NCBI RefSeq assembly: GCF_040802235.1
Contig: NC_133167.1
Span: 97,264,001-97,328,000 of the forward strand
Length of the DNA stretch: 64,000 nt
Source: Manis javanica
Taxonomy: Eukaryota > Chordata > Mammalia > Pholidota > Manidae
Reading direction: 5' to 3'
The notes under the pieces were generated by a model. That model did not search any database. It saw only the letters and a list, made by a program, of their open reading frames with translations, and had not been told where the DNA came from. Positions 48,459 through 60,884 of the stretch are shown here, piece by piece. The stretch's first letter is position 1. Every line of letters starts with the position of its first letter. A program made the position numbers and the translations under genes.

Positions 48459-50844
48459 GATTATAATGTCAAACTCTGAAAGAGAATCATAATACAAACA
48501 TTGTATGCTTGTCAAGACCATAGCAGAATGTAATAAATACATTATGTTACATAGAGAGACAGCACTGTTTCTCAAACTGGAGAATTTGCAGACACCAGTT
48601 TGATAGATAATGCTGTGCTGAACTGGTAGTGAACGGTGTATCCATTTGAATGCTGGCCAATTTGGAAATTATGGTTAAAGAATAGAATATGAATAATGTA
48701 AATCTCAACAGTATAAAAATTAAACACAATGAATCATAGCTAGGATGCAGGGCTGCCCAAAAGTGACTTATTGAAGAAGAAAATAATATTTTAAAGATAC
48801 AATTCCGAGTGAAGTCAGAAATGTAAATGGAAAACACAGCAGTCTAGCATGAATTTAGAATGTCAACCGGTATATGTTGGGACAAGTGAGTCTGAAAGAT
48901 GGTTTTGAACAAGCAGCTGCAAAAAAGAAGTCAATGGGAAGGATATTGAAGACTCTCTGAAGATGCTTTTATTAGACTAGCAATTCTGTCATCCCTAGTA
49001 TTCAGGACACTGTTTATGATAAAACTTTGTCACAGAAGCTCTCCTATCATAAAAAGAGAAAGAACAGTGGCCCTTCAGGTGAGCCTACTTCCAGAACAAG
49101 TACAAAATAATACCTTGTAGTATAAAATCAATACATGTTGTTGCTAATGGTGAAGAGAACAAAATATAAAGATATTCAGAATTGTACTTTTTAGAAAGAA
49201 AAACAAACAAGTAAGCTAGAGGTTTTGTCAATAAGCTTGACAAACCACCTACACAGTTAAGGGCAAATACTATACTCAGAGAGAAACCAGAATTAGCTCC
49301 TCCCCAAATCTCTCTGCTAAATGACTTTGGTGAATGGCAAGTATCACCAAGGTCCTGTATCTTATCCAGCGGTAAGGTTAAACAGGTAGCATAGAAAGGA
49401 AAGGGAAATTACTCTTCTTGGAAAGCTTTTAGGATGGTGGTGGTGGGGTCCAACAGTCACCACTTAAGAGACAAAGTATCTCTCACTTACTACAACAAGA
49501 TCCGTTTTTCCTCCAACATTGGAGCAGATCACTCCTTCATCAGTTGGCGCTGGATGAATTAGATTGCATTTGGGGACCATGTTACACAAAATAGATGTTC
49601 CTTTAAACCACCAAGTCATGCTTAGTGCGATGGGATGAAAGACACACGGGATCTGAGAGCAGCTAAGGAATGAAGAACAGACTCACAGCCCCTCATGCTT
49701 AATTTGGGGCACTAACACACTAAGTAGAAGAGTCGATGGAATTGTACTATGCACATTGTTTCTCTCTCACTCTTTCTCTGCACCTAGAATTGAATACACC
49801 TAAGTTAAATGAACAAATGGTATATTTTTGTATCAACATATTTCAAAATGAAAATGCAACTCCTATGTACATCTTCGTATCTACTGTATTTCACTTTACA
49901 TTTAAATAACTGACATATAGGTAAGAGAAATGTGCATGACAACTTTGCTATGGGAAAAGACATATTTCAGTTAGTCAAAACTATTTTGTGAATTCGACAT
50001 CAACTGAAAAAAATGTACAAACATTAGTGTTGATTCCATCAATATGTGCAGTCAATTTAAAAGAAAATAGCTCCTGAATCCTGATCCACTGATTTATTTA
50101 GAGAGAACAGTTGGTGATTCAAAAATACACATTCTCATCTTAATCAGCTTGATGGTTAAAATGACAATAAGTCCCTCAATAATTCCAAACATTTCCTCAA
50201 GTAGCTCATTGCAGTGACACATTCAGAACCTGAAGAGACAAAACCTGGGTGTCTCTGCACCTGCTTCTTTATATGAATCTACTATGGTTGTCCCTGCCTT
50301 GGTGATGCCAAGGGGTGGAGGGAAGAGAAGGGATGAAATGCAACTGTTCAGGTGCTGGCAGGATAACTTCACATCATAAGGGAAGGTGTTGGACCTTAGG
50401 TCCAACCTGTATTCCCCAACCCAGTTATAATAAATCAAAGCTAATATTTGCCTCCAATTTCTGTATCTATTTCTTGACTGTCTCAGAATTCAGAGGGAAG
50501 AGAAATGAGATTAGTTCTCAAACCTTAGCACATGATCGGCCAAGAGACCCTGCAAATGCATTAGCAGGACTAACACTGGGTTATCAAGATATTATAGGAT
50601 AATGAGGCTCTTGATTGGCTTTAGTGCTCGGTGACTGCAAATGAATGGTTGGTTTTGTAACATATTGCAGTCTTAACTTACTAAAATATAAAGAATAACA
50701 ATCTCCCCAACTGTGTTTGTTAACTTACCCCATTTCTCCTGAGGAGTGACTCAATTCTCTCTAGCCCAATTCCAAAACTTCTCAATAATTTCGATTATTC
50801 AATCAGTTTCATGTCAGCTCTTAGAGCCTCAGTCCAGTTCTTTA
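48459..50844. other. Intergenic, nothing recognised
   Basis: About 2.4 kb of non-coding sequence without an assigned repeat or gene. Confidence 0.4.
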
Positions 50845-51610
50845 CATTTTTATCAACTTTATTAAGACATTACTGGCATACAATGAAGTGCATGTTTAGA
50901 GTATACAATCCAATAAGTTCTGTCACATAAACACCCATGAAAATATTCCCACAATCAAGCTAATGAGCACATTTGTCACCCCCAAGGTTCCCTCTTGCCC
51001 CTGGTAGCTCCTCACTCCTGCCCCTTCCCACACCCCTTTCCCTTAAACAGCATGTTGTGATTTTTTCATCCGATTTCTTTCACTCAGCATCACTATTTTG
51101 AGATTCATCTATGTAGTTGTGTGTATCAATAGTTCATTTCTTTTTTTATTGCACTTTATTCAATTATACTGTTACACCACAGTTGGTATGTCCATTCACC
51201 TGTTGATGGCCATTTGAGTTGTTCCCAGTTTGGGGTTATTAAAAATAAAGCTGCTATGAAAATTTGTGTACAAGCTTTTCTATGAACACATGCTTTTATT
51301 TCTTTTATATACCTAGGAGTGGATGGCTGGGTCATGTGGTAGGTACATGCTTACTGTTTTAAAAAACTGCCACACTGCTTTCCAGAATAGCTATACGGTC
51401 CCATCAAAAGAGGATGGGAGTTAAAAAAAAAAATGGGTGGGAGTTGCAGTTCTTCCAAGTCCTTGACAATATGTAATACAGTCCGTCTTTTTAAGTTTAG
51501 TCATTCTCATAGGCATGTACTAGTATCTGATTTGGTTTTAATTTGTAATTTCCTAAAAACCAGTGATGTTTGAGCATCTTTTCACGAGCTTATTTGCATG
51601 TCTTGAAAAG
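50845..51610 (-). mobile_element. LINE-1 fragment, antisense
   Basis: On the plus strand it reads as an L1 reverse complement: ATCAACTTTATTAAGACATTAC, TCACCTGTTGATGGCCATTTG, AATAAAGCTGCTATGAAAATTTG, TCTTTTATATACCTAGGAGTGG, AAAAACTGCCACACTGC, then a late segment with GATTTGGTTTTAATTTG. A pyrimidine-rich stretch (TC repeat and T run, 51639-51668) follows. Confidence 0.82.
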
Positions 51611-51850
51611 CATTGTTGCATATATTTAGTCTGGGTTTTCTCTCTCTCTCTTTCTTTTTTTTTTTTGGTAATTTCAGTAGAAAAGATAAATCTTATTCCT
51701 ATGACTCTATCTTGGCCAGAAGTCCCAGTCCTGTTCATTTTAAAACAGTTTCTCTATGCAATCTAGTGTTTTTCTTACATCCTCTTACATTCTCTAAGAA
51801 TTTTTTATTACATTTCTTTGCCAGACTTTGCATTTCCATCATAGTAAAAT

Positions 51851-51956
51851 TTTAACTGTTGGATCTTGAGAATAAAAGAAGAGAGGATGGTTCACCCAAG
51901 TAAAGGTAAATGATTTAATGGGTCTGTATATAAATGAAAGTTCTTTAACAGTTAAA
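51851..51956 (+). repeat. Unnamed repeat, copy C, with perfect 10-bp terminal inverted repeats
   Basis: The core GTTGGATCTTGAGAATAAAAGAAGAGAGGATGG ... AAATGAAAGTTCTTT is a diverged relative of copies A and B. It is bounded by TTTAACTGTT (51851-51860) and AACAGTTAAA (51947-51956), exact reverse complements. The 106-bp unit has a MITE-like layout. The related copies at 46.2 and 48.3 kb extend beyond these ends, however, so the inverted repeats might be fortuitous. Confidence 0.55.
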
Positions 51957-52981
51957 GAAAAAGAGAAAAGTAGTTGCAAAAGTTGAGGCTTCATATGAAA
52001 TAAAGGAAGACTGACTCAAAAATCTTAGCAATCAATATCCTATTCATATTTTACATGACATTTTGGTTTTATGAAATATCATCTCTCATATTGAATTAAT
52101 GTTAGTTTGAATTTTATTGGTTTGCAAATTTTCTTTTGCTTTAATTTATAATTTGGGTAAGTTTTATATTTTTCTAAGAGATAGAAACAGAAGACACATG
52201 TTTGTGAGACATTTAAGAAATACAATAAAAGTCAAATAGATAAAAATAAAAAGTTAATTAAAAGTAGAAGGTAATGTCAGTGTCTCATGCTTACCCCTTC
52301 GGCTATTGTGTCAATAATGCACTTAATATTGACTTCCAACTGCCAATGGCAACTGAGGGCTATTTCTTGTCAACAGAGCTTGCTGTGTCTTAGCACATGG
52401 CAGGCCAGATATTCCAGAGAATTAACCCTCCTGGGAGCAGCCCTCAACCTTGGCTGAAGAGCATTGGTGTGCAAATACCTCAGGTCTCTTCCTGTGGGTG
52501 ACATGACCTTGAGCACATGCTTGATACTGTTTCCTACATTTCCTCAGCAGAATTAAGTTATGTGCAGGACACTCATGCCAATGAACCTAAGCCAACACCA
52601 GGGCCCCCATTTAGAGTGGGGCGCACAGAGGCTAGATGATAAATGGAGTCTAGAGTCCTGGCCCAAGTCCATTTCACAGTAGATCCAGTGGCTCTATGGA
52701 ACTGCCAGGTAAGAATGTCTGTGTTGCCCAAGTGCATAATCAAAAGGAATACAATTAGAGCTGTTAAAACCTCAACTCACACTGTTTCTTTGACCAGCAG
52801 AGTAAGTCCTATGTTAAGAAAGGCTGAATGCAAGTCTTCTGAAAATGCCCCACCAGCCATGATAATAAATTAAGAGTAGTACCACATCTTGGGCAAGCTG
52901 GTAGGATACAGGGGCTGTAGTCCCCATCATATCACATTTTAATTTAGTTTGATAAGTGAGCCTGCCATAGGATCTGTGTTT
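51957..52981. other. Intergenic, nothing recognised
   Basis: Non-coding sequence left of an L1 insertion; no feature assigned. Confidence 0.4.
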
Positions 52982-53558
52982 AAAATACATGGGTCACAGC
53001 AATTCTACTCCTGGGAATTACCCAAAGAAAACAAAGCCACTACTCTGAAAAGACATATGCACTCTTACGTTTATAGCAACATTATTTACAATACCTAAAT
53101 ATGTCCATTGATAGATAAATGGATAAAAAAAGATGTAGTGCATATATACAGTGTAATATTACTCAGCCATAGAAAAGAAAGAAATCTTGCCATTTGTGAC
53201 AACATGGATGGACCTAGAGGGTATTAAGCTCAGTGAAATAAGTCAGACAGAGAAAGATAAATAACATATAACTTCACTTACACGTGGAATCTGCTAAACA
53301 AAACAAATAAACAAACCAACAAAACTGAAATAGATTAGTAAACACAGAACAAACCAGCGGTTACCATAGGGGAGGGGGCCTGGGGCATGGGTGAAATAGG
53401 TGAACGGGAAAAAGTTAGAATGTTTGGTGTATTGACCTGAGTGATAGTCATATGAATGTATATACATGTTAAAATTCATCACGGTATACCCTAAGATTTG
53501 TGCATTTTATTGTGCCTCAATATAAAAAATAATGTCAATAAAATACATACATGGGTCA
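52982..53558 (+). mobile_element. LINE-1 3'-end insertion with target-site duplication
   Basis: L1 ORF2 C-terminal and 3'UTR sequence (52997-53539; ATTACTCAGCCATAGAAAAG, ACATGGATGGACCTAGAGGG, GCGGTTACCATAGGGGAGGG) ends near TTGTGCCTCAATATAAAAAATAAT. The flanks are AAAATACATGGGTCA (52982-52996) and AAAATACATACATGGGTCA (53540-53558); the right copy has gained an ACAT tandem unit. Confidence 0.87.
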
Positions 53559-55689
53559 GGAAATGGGGAATTTGTGCTTCTCATCCCCACAACGTTTGCC
53601 TATGTGGAGCTAGACATTTTTGTTTCTGGGAGGGAGAGGGTTCCTTCTATAAATGGACAGAGGAGGGGCTCCACTGAACCCTAAGTTACATCTTCTCCCC
53701 TGCATTTTCAGCAGCTTCTTATTCCAGATGACCAATAACCAAGAAGGAAGCCCTGGTTAGTATGAGGATACAGGATTGCTACTACATAATAAGGACCAAG
53801 AAGGTTATGCCTTGCCTGTCTTTGTAGGGTTTTTCTCTGGCCATTAAAATATGCCCTGGGCCCTGGGCCAAACATGATGGAATTGGTGTACAGATATCCC
53901 ATTTCCCTCTCCCTCAGTGAGATCATTCTGAGACACATATGTACACTATTTCCCAAAGGGTTAAGCTCCACTCCTGACACTTTTGATAACATACCTTATA
54001 TTAGCTTCTTTCCCTTCCCTGTCTTAATTCCCTATTCCCATATAAATTTCTTGCAGTCAAATCCTTGTCTCATTGTTTGTTTCTGGAAAAACCCAAATTA
54101 AGGCAGGTCCTTGAAAATATGTCTTTCCTTTAAAGACATATCAATAACATTTTAGAACACTGTTGAAGTGGCCATTAACCATGCAGACCTCAATAACCAC
54201 TGGAATAACGTATATTACAAAACAGTGTTCTCATTATTTGCAGGCTCATTATCATGGCCAAAAGGTACAGGAAAATTTCTTCTGCCAAGTCTCTTTAAGG
54301 GTCCAGAAAATTGTGCACTAATTTAAAAAATCCATTTAAAATGCTTATTTACAAATATATACAAAGGCATTTTAAATTTGGGTACTTAAATGGACAAATT
54401 TCTGTTCTTTGAGAATTGTGCTTATGTAGAACAACTTATTTAACCCTTGACTCCACAGTGAAGCTGACTCTGTAAATTGTACTGCATAATTCTTTTATAT
54501 TGTTGTCCACATGAATGGCACCTTTGAGGGTAATGCAGGGCACAGCCAGCCAGATCTCACTGGTCTACAACATCCATTTGTAAAATGAACGGCTCCCCCC
54601 TTAGATATTACTGCCAAACTGTCTTAAATACAAAATGATGTGAAACCGTCTGGACCAAATTGAACCCCCACCCCCAAAAAGAAAATGTTAAATTGTGGAT
54701 GTTGAAGCTACTTTGAGTCAGTGCAGTTTCCGTTGTTCTGAATTGCTTTATCTCATGCTGGAATGTACTCACTGAATCGTATTTTAAACCAGTATTCTCT
54801 ATGTTTCTATATGTGCCTCAAAGTCGAATCACATTGGAACTAGATAAAGGGGCGCTGTCAAGTTCAATTTGGCCAACACTACCTCCTCAACAATACTTCA
54901 AAGATCTTTTTCATACAGGAGGATTAGAATATGCACTCAGTTAAAAAGATTCTTTTGCTGTTCTGATGACCATGCACAATCTTATTACTAATACACTCCT
55001 CTGTAAAGTTTCCTACACCAAGTATAGTTTCTCATGGGAAATATGCTTATGTAACTTTTTGAAAGAAATTTACACTAAACTTTGTATTTCTTTAAAAAAC
55101 AACAAATAAAACAGTACCTTAGAGGAATACCATACTAGACTAGCATAGAAATTAAATATCTACTAAGCCTGTAGGAATGGGTTTTTAAAAATACTTCTAA
55201 TAGATGACTTCAGTTGACAGCATGATTATATGAGTAACCTTTAGGGCAGATGTTAAATGTTTGCAGCCCCGAGGCTTACTCAGTCCATATTTGTGCATTG
55301 CCTGTCTGGGTTGGTGTTTAAATTTGTGTATTTAAATGCTTTCTCAGGCCCATGCCCTCCCTCCGTCCAGCTCACTATTGTTAGATACCCAACTAGATTC
55401 AAATTTTAGTGTCACCTGCCTGGCTTTGCTGGCAGACTGAGATTAAAACTGGGCATCCAATAGATTTTCCTGAGACACACACTCAGATGCATTTCATAGC
55501 AAATGTGAACATATTTTTTGTGTACTTTAAAAACCTATTACATACCCACATAGGTTCTGACATGATTAAAAATTTTCAGTGTTGTCATTTCAAGGCTGTT
55601 TTTCTTCTCTCCTCTTTCTTCAGCGAGTTCGTTTTTTCACTAAGGTTCCCTGAACTGTAAGAAGCCTATAAAGAAGGTGGACACAGGGC
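53559..55689. other. Intergenic, nothing recognised
   Basis: About 2.1 kb of non-coding sequence; no repeat or gene assigned. Confidence 0.4.
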
Positions 55690-55995
55690 CAGCAGAAGGG
55701 GAAACCACGGAGATCAAGAGGTACAAACTGTCAGTTACAAAATAAATCATGGGTATGTCATGCAGATGGTGACTATCATCTTTAGTGTGGTATTGCAGAG
55801 TTGAAAGATGCCAAGTAAACCTTAACACTGACCCATTACAAGAAGAAAAATTTTTTGTGGCTTTGTATGGTGACAGGTGGTAACTAGGCTTCTTATTGTG
55901 GTGGTCATTTTGCAAAGTATACAAATGTTGAATTACTATATTGTATACCTTGAACAAACATAATGTTATATGTCAGTTATTCTTGAATTTAAAAG
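55690..55995 (+). repeat. LINE-1 3'UTR end, sense
   Basis: L1 3'UTR landmarks: GATCAAGAGGTACAAACTG, CATGCAGATGGTGACTATCAT, TATGGTGACAGGTGGTAACTAG, GTGGTCATTTTGCAAAGTATAC, TAATGTTATATGTCAGTTATTC. Confidence 0.82.
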
Positions 55996-58524
55996 ACAGA
56001 AAGGGAAGCAGCATGACCAGCACACTGAAGTCATTTTGGGCAATCAATAGGTCATGGGTCACATTCTGGCTGTCACTATTACTGACACATGGAAGACGGC
56101 ACCAAAGAAGGAAGTCATGTTGTTGAAATACAACCTGGACAGATTAATCTGGTTTAAAGGGGCCCATTTTTAAAACTTTATACTGTTCAATGTAATATTA
56201 ACAATAAGGCTACATCACATGATTTACGTGTATAGCCTGATAATTAAGAGTTAGGTTTTTAACTTCAAATTGTATTTGGCACTGAATTTTAGACTGATGG
56301 GGGTATAAACTAATGCAACTGTAAAACCTTAGTTAGTGACTTAACTTGTCCACTGTGTTTCCACTTACCTGTGTATCTTCTCACAATCTTCTGAAGAAGT
56401 TAAAATAAGGATTATTGCCCCCCACTTCACAGGAAAAAGAACCCCCCCAAAAAAATGTAATTGAGAACTTTTTGCTCAAAACCATACATTTAGTTAAATG
56501 CGCAGTGCAGCAGGGTTCATTTGTGTTTTTTATTGCACATCCCTATGCAATTGTCTTTTTATTTCAGGAGCATTTCCCCAGATTTACATTCTGGGAAGGA
56601 TCAAAATGAAAACCTAAGCAGAACTGGAGTGCCTTAGAGGTCAGGTCTGGCTGTAAGCACTCTCTCTCCAGTTCCATGTCAAAGCACAGGAGAGCCAGTT
56701 CTTCTATAGCTTCTGGAGAAGAGGCATAGTTGCTGGGCACAGTGTGGTCTGATTTGGTAGTCTAGACCAGGGGAAAAACCACATAAGAAGCAGCAGCCTT
56801 GATCCTTCTGTATAACAGAGGAAGAACTCCAGATGTTTGCCCCTTACTGACTAAGCCAGCATTGACTTGTTACGGAGAAGTACTTGGACCAGACAGCTCA
56901 TCATTTAAACAGATTCTGCCTGCCTGACTAGAACACAAAAGAAAAAAAAAAAAGACTGCTTAATTTGCTCAGAGGCAACAATTTGTGCCAATCTGAATAC
57001 AAGAATAAAACAGGTGTGAAATTCTAAAATATTCTCTCTGAAGCACTCATGCCCTGAGGTCTTTAGGACATATTACTAACTCAAAAGAGTTTTTCAAGGG
57101 ATAGATTTTATAAGCCTAAGCCAGACAGTTAAAGACATCAAAGTCAGGCCGAGCCAGGAATCAACTTCCCTCCACCACCAGAAGTTAATTTACTTTTCAC
57201 TGTTTGAGCTCAAAGAATTTCATGATGTGGCTACTGAATAGCCCTGGAAGGTGCTAGAGTGTAACATTTTCCACATGAATATTTTGAGACCCAAGTTTTG
57301 CAACTTGGAATTCACAGCACAGTGCAAGAAGTTGTTGCTCAGTGGAAACTGGAACGTAGATATTTTTTCAGACTTGTGCTAGAACTTCTGGGTGGGTGAT
57401 TCTGCTAGATCTAGCTTTATAAATAGATAGTGCAGATCCTCTGACCTGAAAGGTGTCACCTCAATATCTTAAAAGTTCAAACTTACTGGCTATCCTTTCA
57501 CCATTCCTTTGGGAATTGGAGGCTGCTTAACCTTTGCAACCCTTTTACTGCCAGAGCTTGCAATTGAACCTCCTTCTCCAAGTTTCTCATCCAGGGGTTT
57601 TCAGTGCATTTTGATGCTGCCCCTTAGCTAACAGCCCTTGAGCACAAGAACGGGACTAACAAGAGAAGCATGGCTTCAAAGGGGCCAGGAGTGGTCCCAA
57701 GGGAAGTGACAGAGAACCAAAAGGGACAATTAGGTTCCAAAGGAGAGAGAAGTCTAATGTGCATGTAGGACTTCCTCTATACACACTTTGGAACTGAAAT
57801 ATCTCTCTTTAATTTGATGGAGTTAATGATGTCCTCCCTCCTGACTGTATCCAGTAGCATATTTTAAAAATGAAACATGAATGAATTTAATATGAAGAAT
57901 TGTCACAACCCCCCACCTGGCCCCCTTGCCAAGGACATCATGAAACCAGGGTTAGGAAAAAATCAAGTGATGTCAAGTCAGCGCAGCTGTGGCCAGAGAA
58001 AGCCACCACATTCCTTTTCAACGTAATTATACCATCTCTGTCATGTCATAGAAATCAAATTAGCAGGAGGCCAGTGACTAGAAATGGAAAACAAAGCCTG
58101 AGCCTGGAATATGGCACAGTCAGGTGGACCTCCCATCTCTATTCCCCTGGGACTGCAGGGGCATGGGGCTTTCAGTGCTAAAACTGGGACAGTCATGAGC
58201 AAGTCTGAATGGTCAACCCAGGCAGGTGGCAATTTAACTAAACACTGTGTTGGGTCCTTTACGTGGGTTGGGCTCTCCATTCAAAGGCTTACCTGACTGA
58301 GAGAATGTTTGCTCAGTGAAAACCCCATTTGCCTAGACTGTACGTTTGAAGCATGCTTTCTGGAAATCTGGTCAGAAGCAGAGCAAACATCTGGCCGGCA
58401 ACAAGCACATACCTCTATTTTCTAGTTTCAGATCCTGAGTACTGTAAAGGCTGGAAGACAGTGATGAGATGGAGATTGCTGGAAAGCAAGCAAGAAGTCA
58501 TTCTAGAAGTCACTGTGAGTGCCT
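55996..58524. other. Intergenic, nothing recognised
   Basis: About 2.5 kb of non-coding sequence. A 12-A run at 56942-56953 is the only simple repeat. No gene or interspersed repeat assigned. Confidence 0.4.
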
Positions 58525-58933
58525 AGAGGCACAGATGTGTAGACCCAAGTCCCTTTCATCCCAAACAAACCGGTCTACACCTTTTAGCCCACTTCTACTC
58601 AGTGCTTTTCCACCTCTGCTGTTCCAGAATGCCTTTGTCTTTCTTCTACAGCTGCAGAAAAGAAATAACATCTCTCCTTCAAGGACCTTCTGAAGTTCCA
58701 CTTCTCCAGAGAAGGTATCGCTGACTACTTCTCTCCTTTCAGCACCCACAGAGCTAATCTTTAGTCACTTGGTGTTTGCCTTCTGGTTGTATCAATAATT
58801 GACTTTCAATATCTTATCTCCCCTGCTGGTTTATGAGGGTTGAGATGAATCTAAATTAGTTTTTCCTTTTAAAAATTGCCTGTGATCCATTACATAGTAC
58901 CTAGACCAGAACAGACTTGCTGGTTGTCTAATG
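58525..58933 (+). repeat. LINE-2 3' end, sense
   Basis: L2 landmarks: CACCTCTGCTGTTCCAGAATGCC, TTCAAGGACCTTCTGAAGTTCCA, TCCAGAGAAGGTATCGCTGACTAC, then the AC-rich segment and the GTTTATGAGGGTTGAGATG region. It is cut by the following hAT element. Confidence 0.75.
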
Positions 58934-59249
58934 CAGCACTGGCCAATAGAAATATGTAGTGAGCCATGTTTGTAATTTAAAATTTTCAAGCAGTCACATT
59001 GATGTTAAAAAGAACAGGTGGAAATTATTCTCATAATACATGTTATTTAGCCCAATATATCCCAAACATTATTTTAACACATAATTAATGTGCAAAAACC
59101 ATCAATGAGACATTTTACATGACTTTAACTGCACTGAGTCTTTGAAATTCAGTGTGCAGTTTAGTCTTACACATCTCAATTCAGCCTAGCTACAAATCAA
59201 GGGCTCAAGAACCACGTGTGGCTAGTGGCTACCATACTGGGCTGCACAG
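58934..59249 (+). mobile_element. hAT-type MITE with 8-bp-type target duplication
   Basis: The left end CAGCACTGGCCAATAGAAAT and the right end CCATACTGGGCTGCACAG form imperfect inverted repeats with the CAG...CTG-like hAT ends. The internal GTGGCTAGTGGCTACC and CCCAATATATCCC blocks are known from a hAT-Charlie-derived MITE whose exact name I am not sure of. The flanks TCTAATG (58927-58933) and TCTAAATG (59251-59258) fit an 8-bp hAT target duplication with one base lost on the left. Confidence 0.82.
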
Positions 59250-59466
59250 ATCTAAATGATAAGTGGACAAAATATACTGAAGCAGTTGATGGAGAATTTA
59301 CATGGCAGAAGGAGTTTAGTTTGATTCCATAATCAATGATAAGGTACCATGAATTTTTTAGAAGACTGCAATAACTTGTCTTAACCAGTTATTGTTGTGG
59401 ACAGAGGATAGAGATTAGGGAGGTGAATTCATAGAAATCAAGAGAAAGGACTATTTCTGTGATTAA
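59250..59466. other. Intergenic spacer
   Basis: Short non-coding spacer between the hAT element and the first copy of the 179-bp direct duplication. Confidence 0.35.
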
Positions 59467-59645
59467 GAAACTCTAGTTGCCTGAACTCTGAGCCAATCCT
59501 TTTTCTCTTTCAAGTCTATTCAGTTATAATACAAGCATCAGCAGCCAGTATCCAACAACAATTTGAAAAAAATTGGGGAATTTTAGCTTTGCCTTTGCTG
59601 AAACAGCTTTGGGATAAGAGAGTAAAAATAAGAACTAATAAGAAT
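59467..59645 (+). repeat. 179-bp direct duplication, copy 1
   Basis: It runs from GAAACTCTAGTTGCCTGAAC to AAGAACTAATAAGAAT and is repeated at 60706-60884 with three single-base differences (about 98% identity). Homology starts and stops abruptly. It does not look like a known interspersed repeat. Confidence 0.93.
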
Positions 59646-60705
59646 GGAGGAATAGTAGCAGAACTTTGTGACAGATGGAACATAAAATAGAGAAAAAAAA
59701 GGAGTAAATAGTAACTTAAAGCATTAAGCCTGGAGTACCAAGAGAATGGTTAAGAAAGAAGTCAGAAAGAGATACCAGTCTAAGGAAAAGATGGATTTGT
59801 TTTCAACCATATCATTGTAGGTGCTGGAAGTTCATCTCACCTGAGACATAATTTGGAGCAAGCATGAAAGATGAGGGCTGGCAAAGTAGTTTTTGGGATC
59901 GATGCCATCAAGGTGGTTAAACCTTAGGAAGGTATAACAACTAAGATTCTGAAGGGGGATGAAGAGAAGAATGAGTCAAGTATTTAATCCTAAGAGTTCT
60001 ATAGTTATCAAAAAGGACTCAAAGTTATACGGGTGGTGGGAAGAAAATGAAGCCATCATGGAAGTCAAGTTGGGAGGCAGTTTCAAAACAAATAGGGAAG
60101 CAGGAGAGAAGTTGAGGCAGACGAGAACAGGTCCTTTGGACCTGGTTAAGAAGCAACCTCTACAGCAATTAGGACCTCTGTCAAAGCTGAAGGAAAAAAA
60201 GAGGATTTATATTCGCTGAGCATTCTCTATATCCCCAGTTTTCGATGCTTAGAGCAACAGGCTGACTGAAGATATTTGGGCTGAGAAAGCTGACTTTATC
60301 CAGCAGATATGATCCCAGCAGGAATCCTGGCAGAAGGAAACAGAGACCAGCACAGAGTGGGTGGAGCTCTGGCGATTCTTGATTAATGGCCAATATAAAG
60401 AAAACCCAGAAACCAGCCAAATGACAGGATGCAAAGAAACTCATAGGGAGAGAGTGCAGGGCTGAAAACCATTGTGAAACCATTATTTGGAATTAGTTAA
60501 AAGACAAGCAGAAAAATATGCATTTAAAAGATTATTTGTCATTATAAGGACTCCTTGTATTTTTTTCCAACCATTTTTTCCCCAATATTTTACTGCTTAT
60601 CTTAAGGGATGGGCAAATGTGGATTTCATCCAGTGGAAAGTTGCCTTTAATTTTTTACACATTTTTGAAAGGGGAGTGGAGAACAACAGTGGACTGAAAG
60701 CCCTT
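59646..60705. other. 1.06-kb segment between the direct duplicates
   Basis: Non-coding sequence present once. It has an 86-codon plus frame at 59959-60219 and a minus frame at 60181-60483, neither recognisable. It may be the insert that arrived with the duplication, or the spacer across which a 179-bp copy was made. Confidence 0.4.
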
Positions 60706-60884
60706 GAAACTCTAGTTGCCTAAACTCTGAGCCAATCCTTTTTCTCTTTCAAGCCTATTCAGTTATAATACAAGCATCAGCAGCCAGTATCCAACAACAA
60801 TTTGAAAAAAAATGGGGAATTTTAGCTTTGCCTTTGCTGAAACAGCTTTGGGATAAGAGAGTAAAAATAAGAACTAATAAGAAT
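60706..60884 (+). repeat. 179-bp direct duplication, copy 2
   Basis: Same orientation as 59467-59645, offset 1239 bp; differences are G/A, T/C and T/A substitutions. See copy 1. Confidence 0.93.

Noticed and set aside
53708..53992. 94-codon minus-strand frame
   Set aside because: Short, unsupported and overlapping another frame; composition not protein-family-like.
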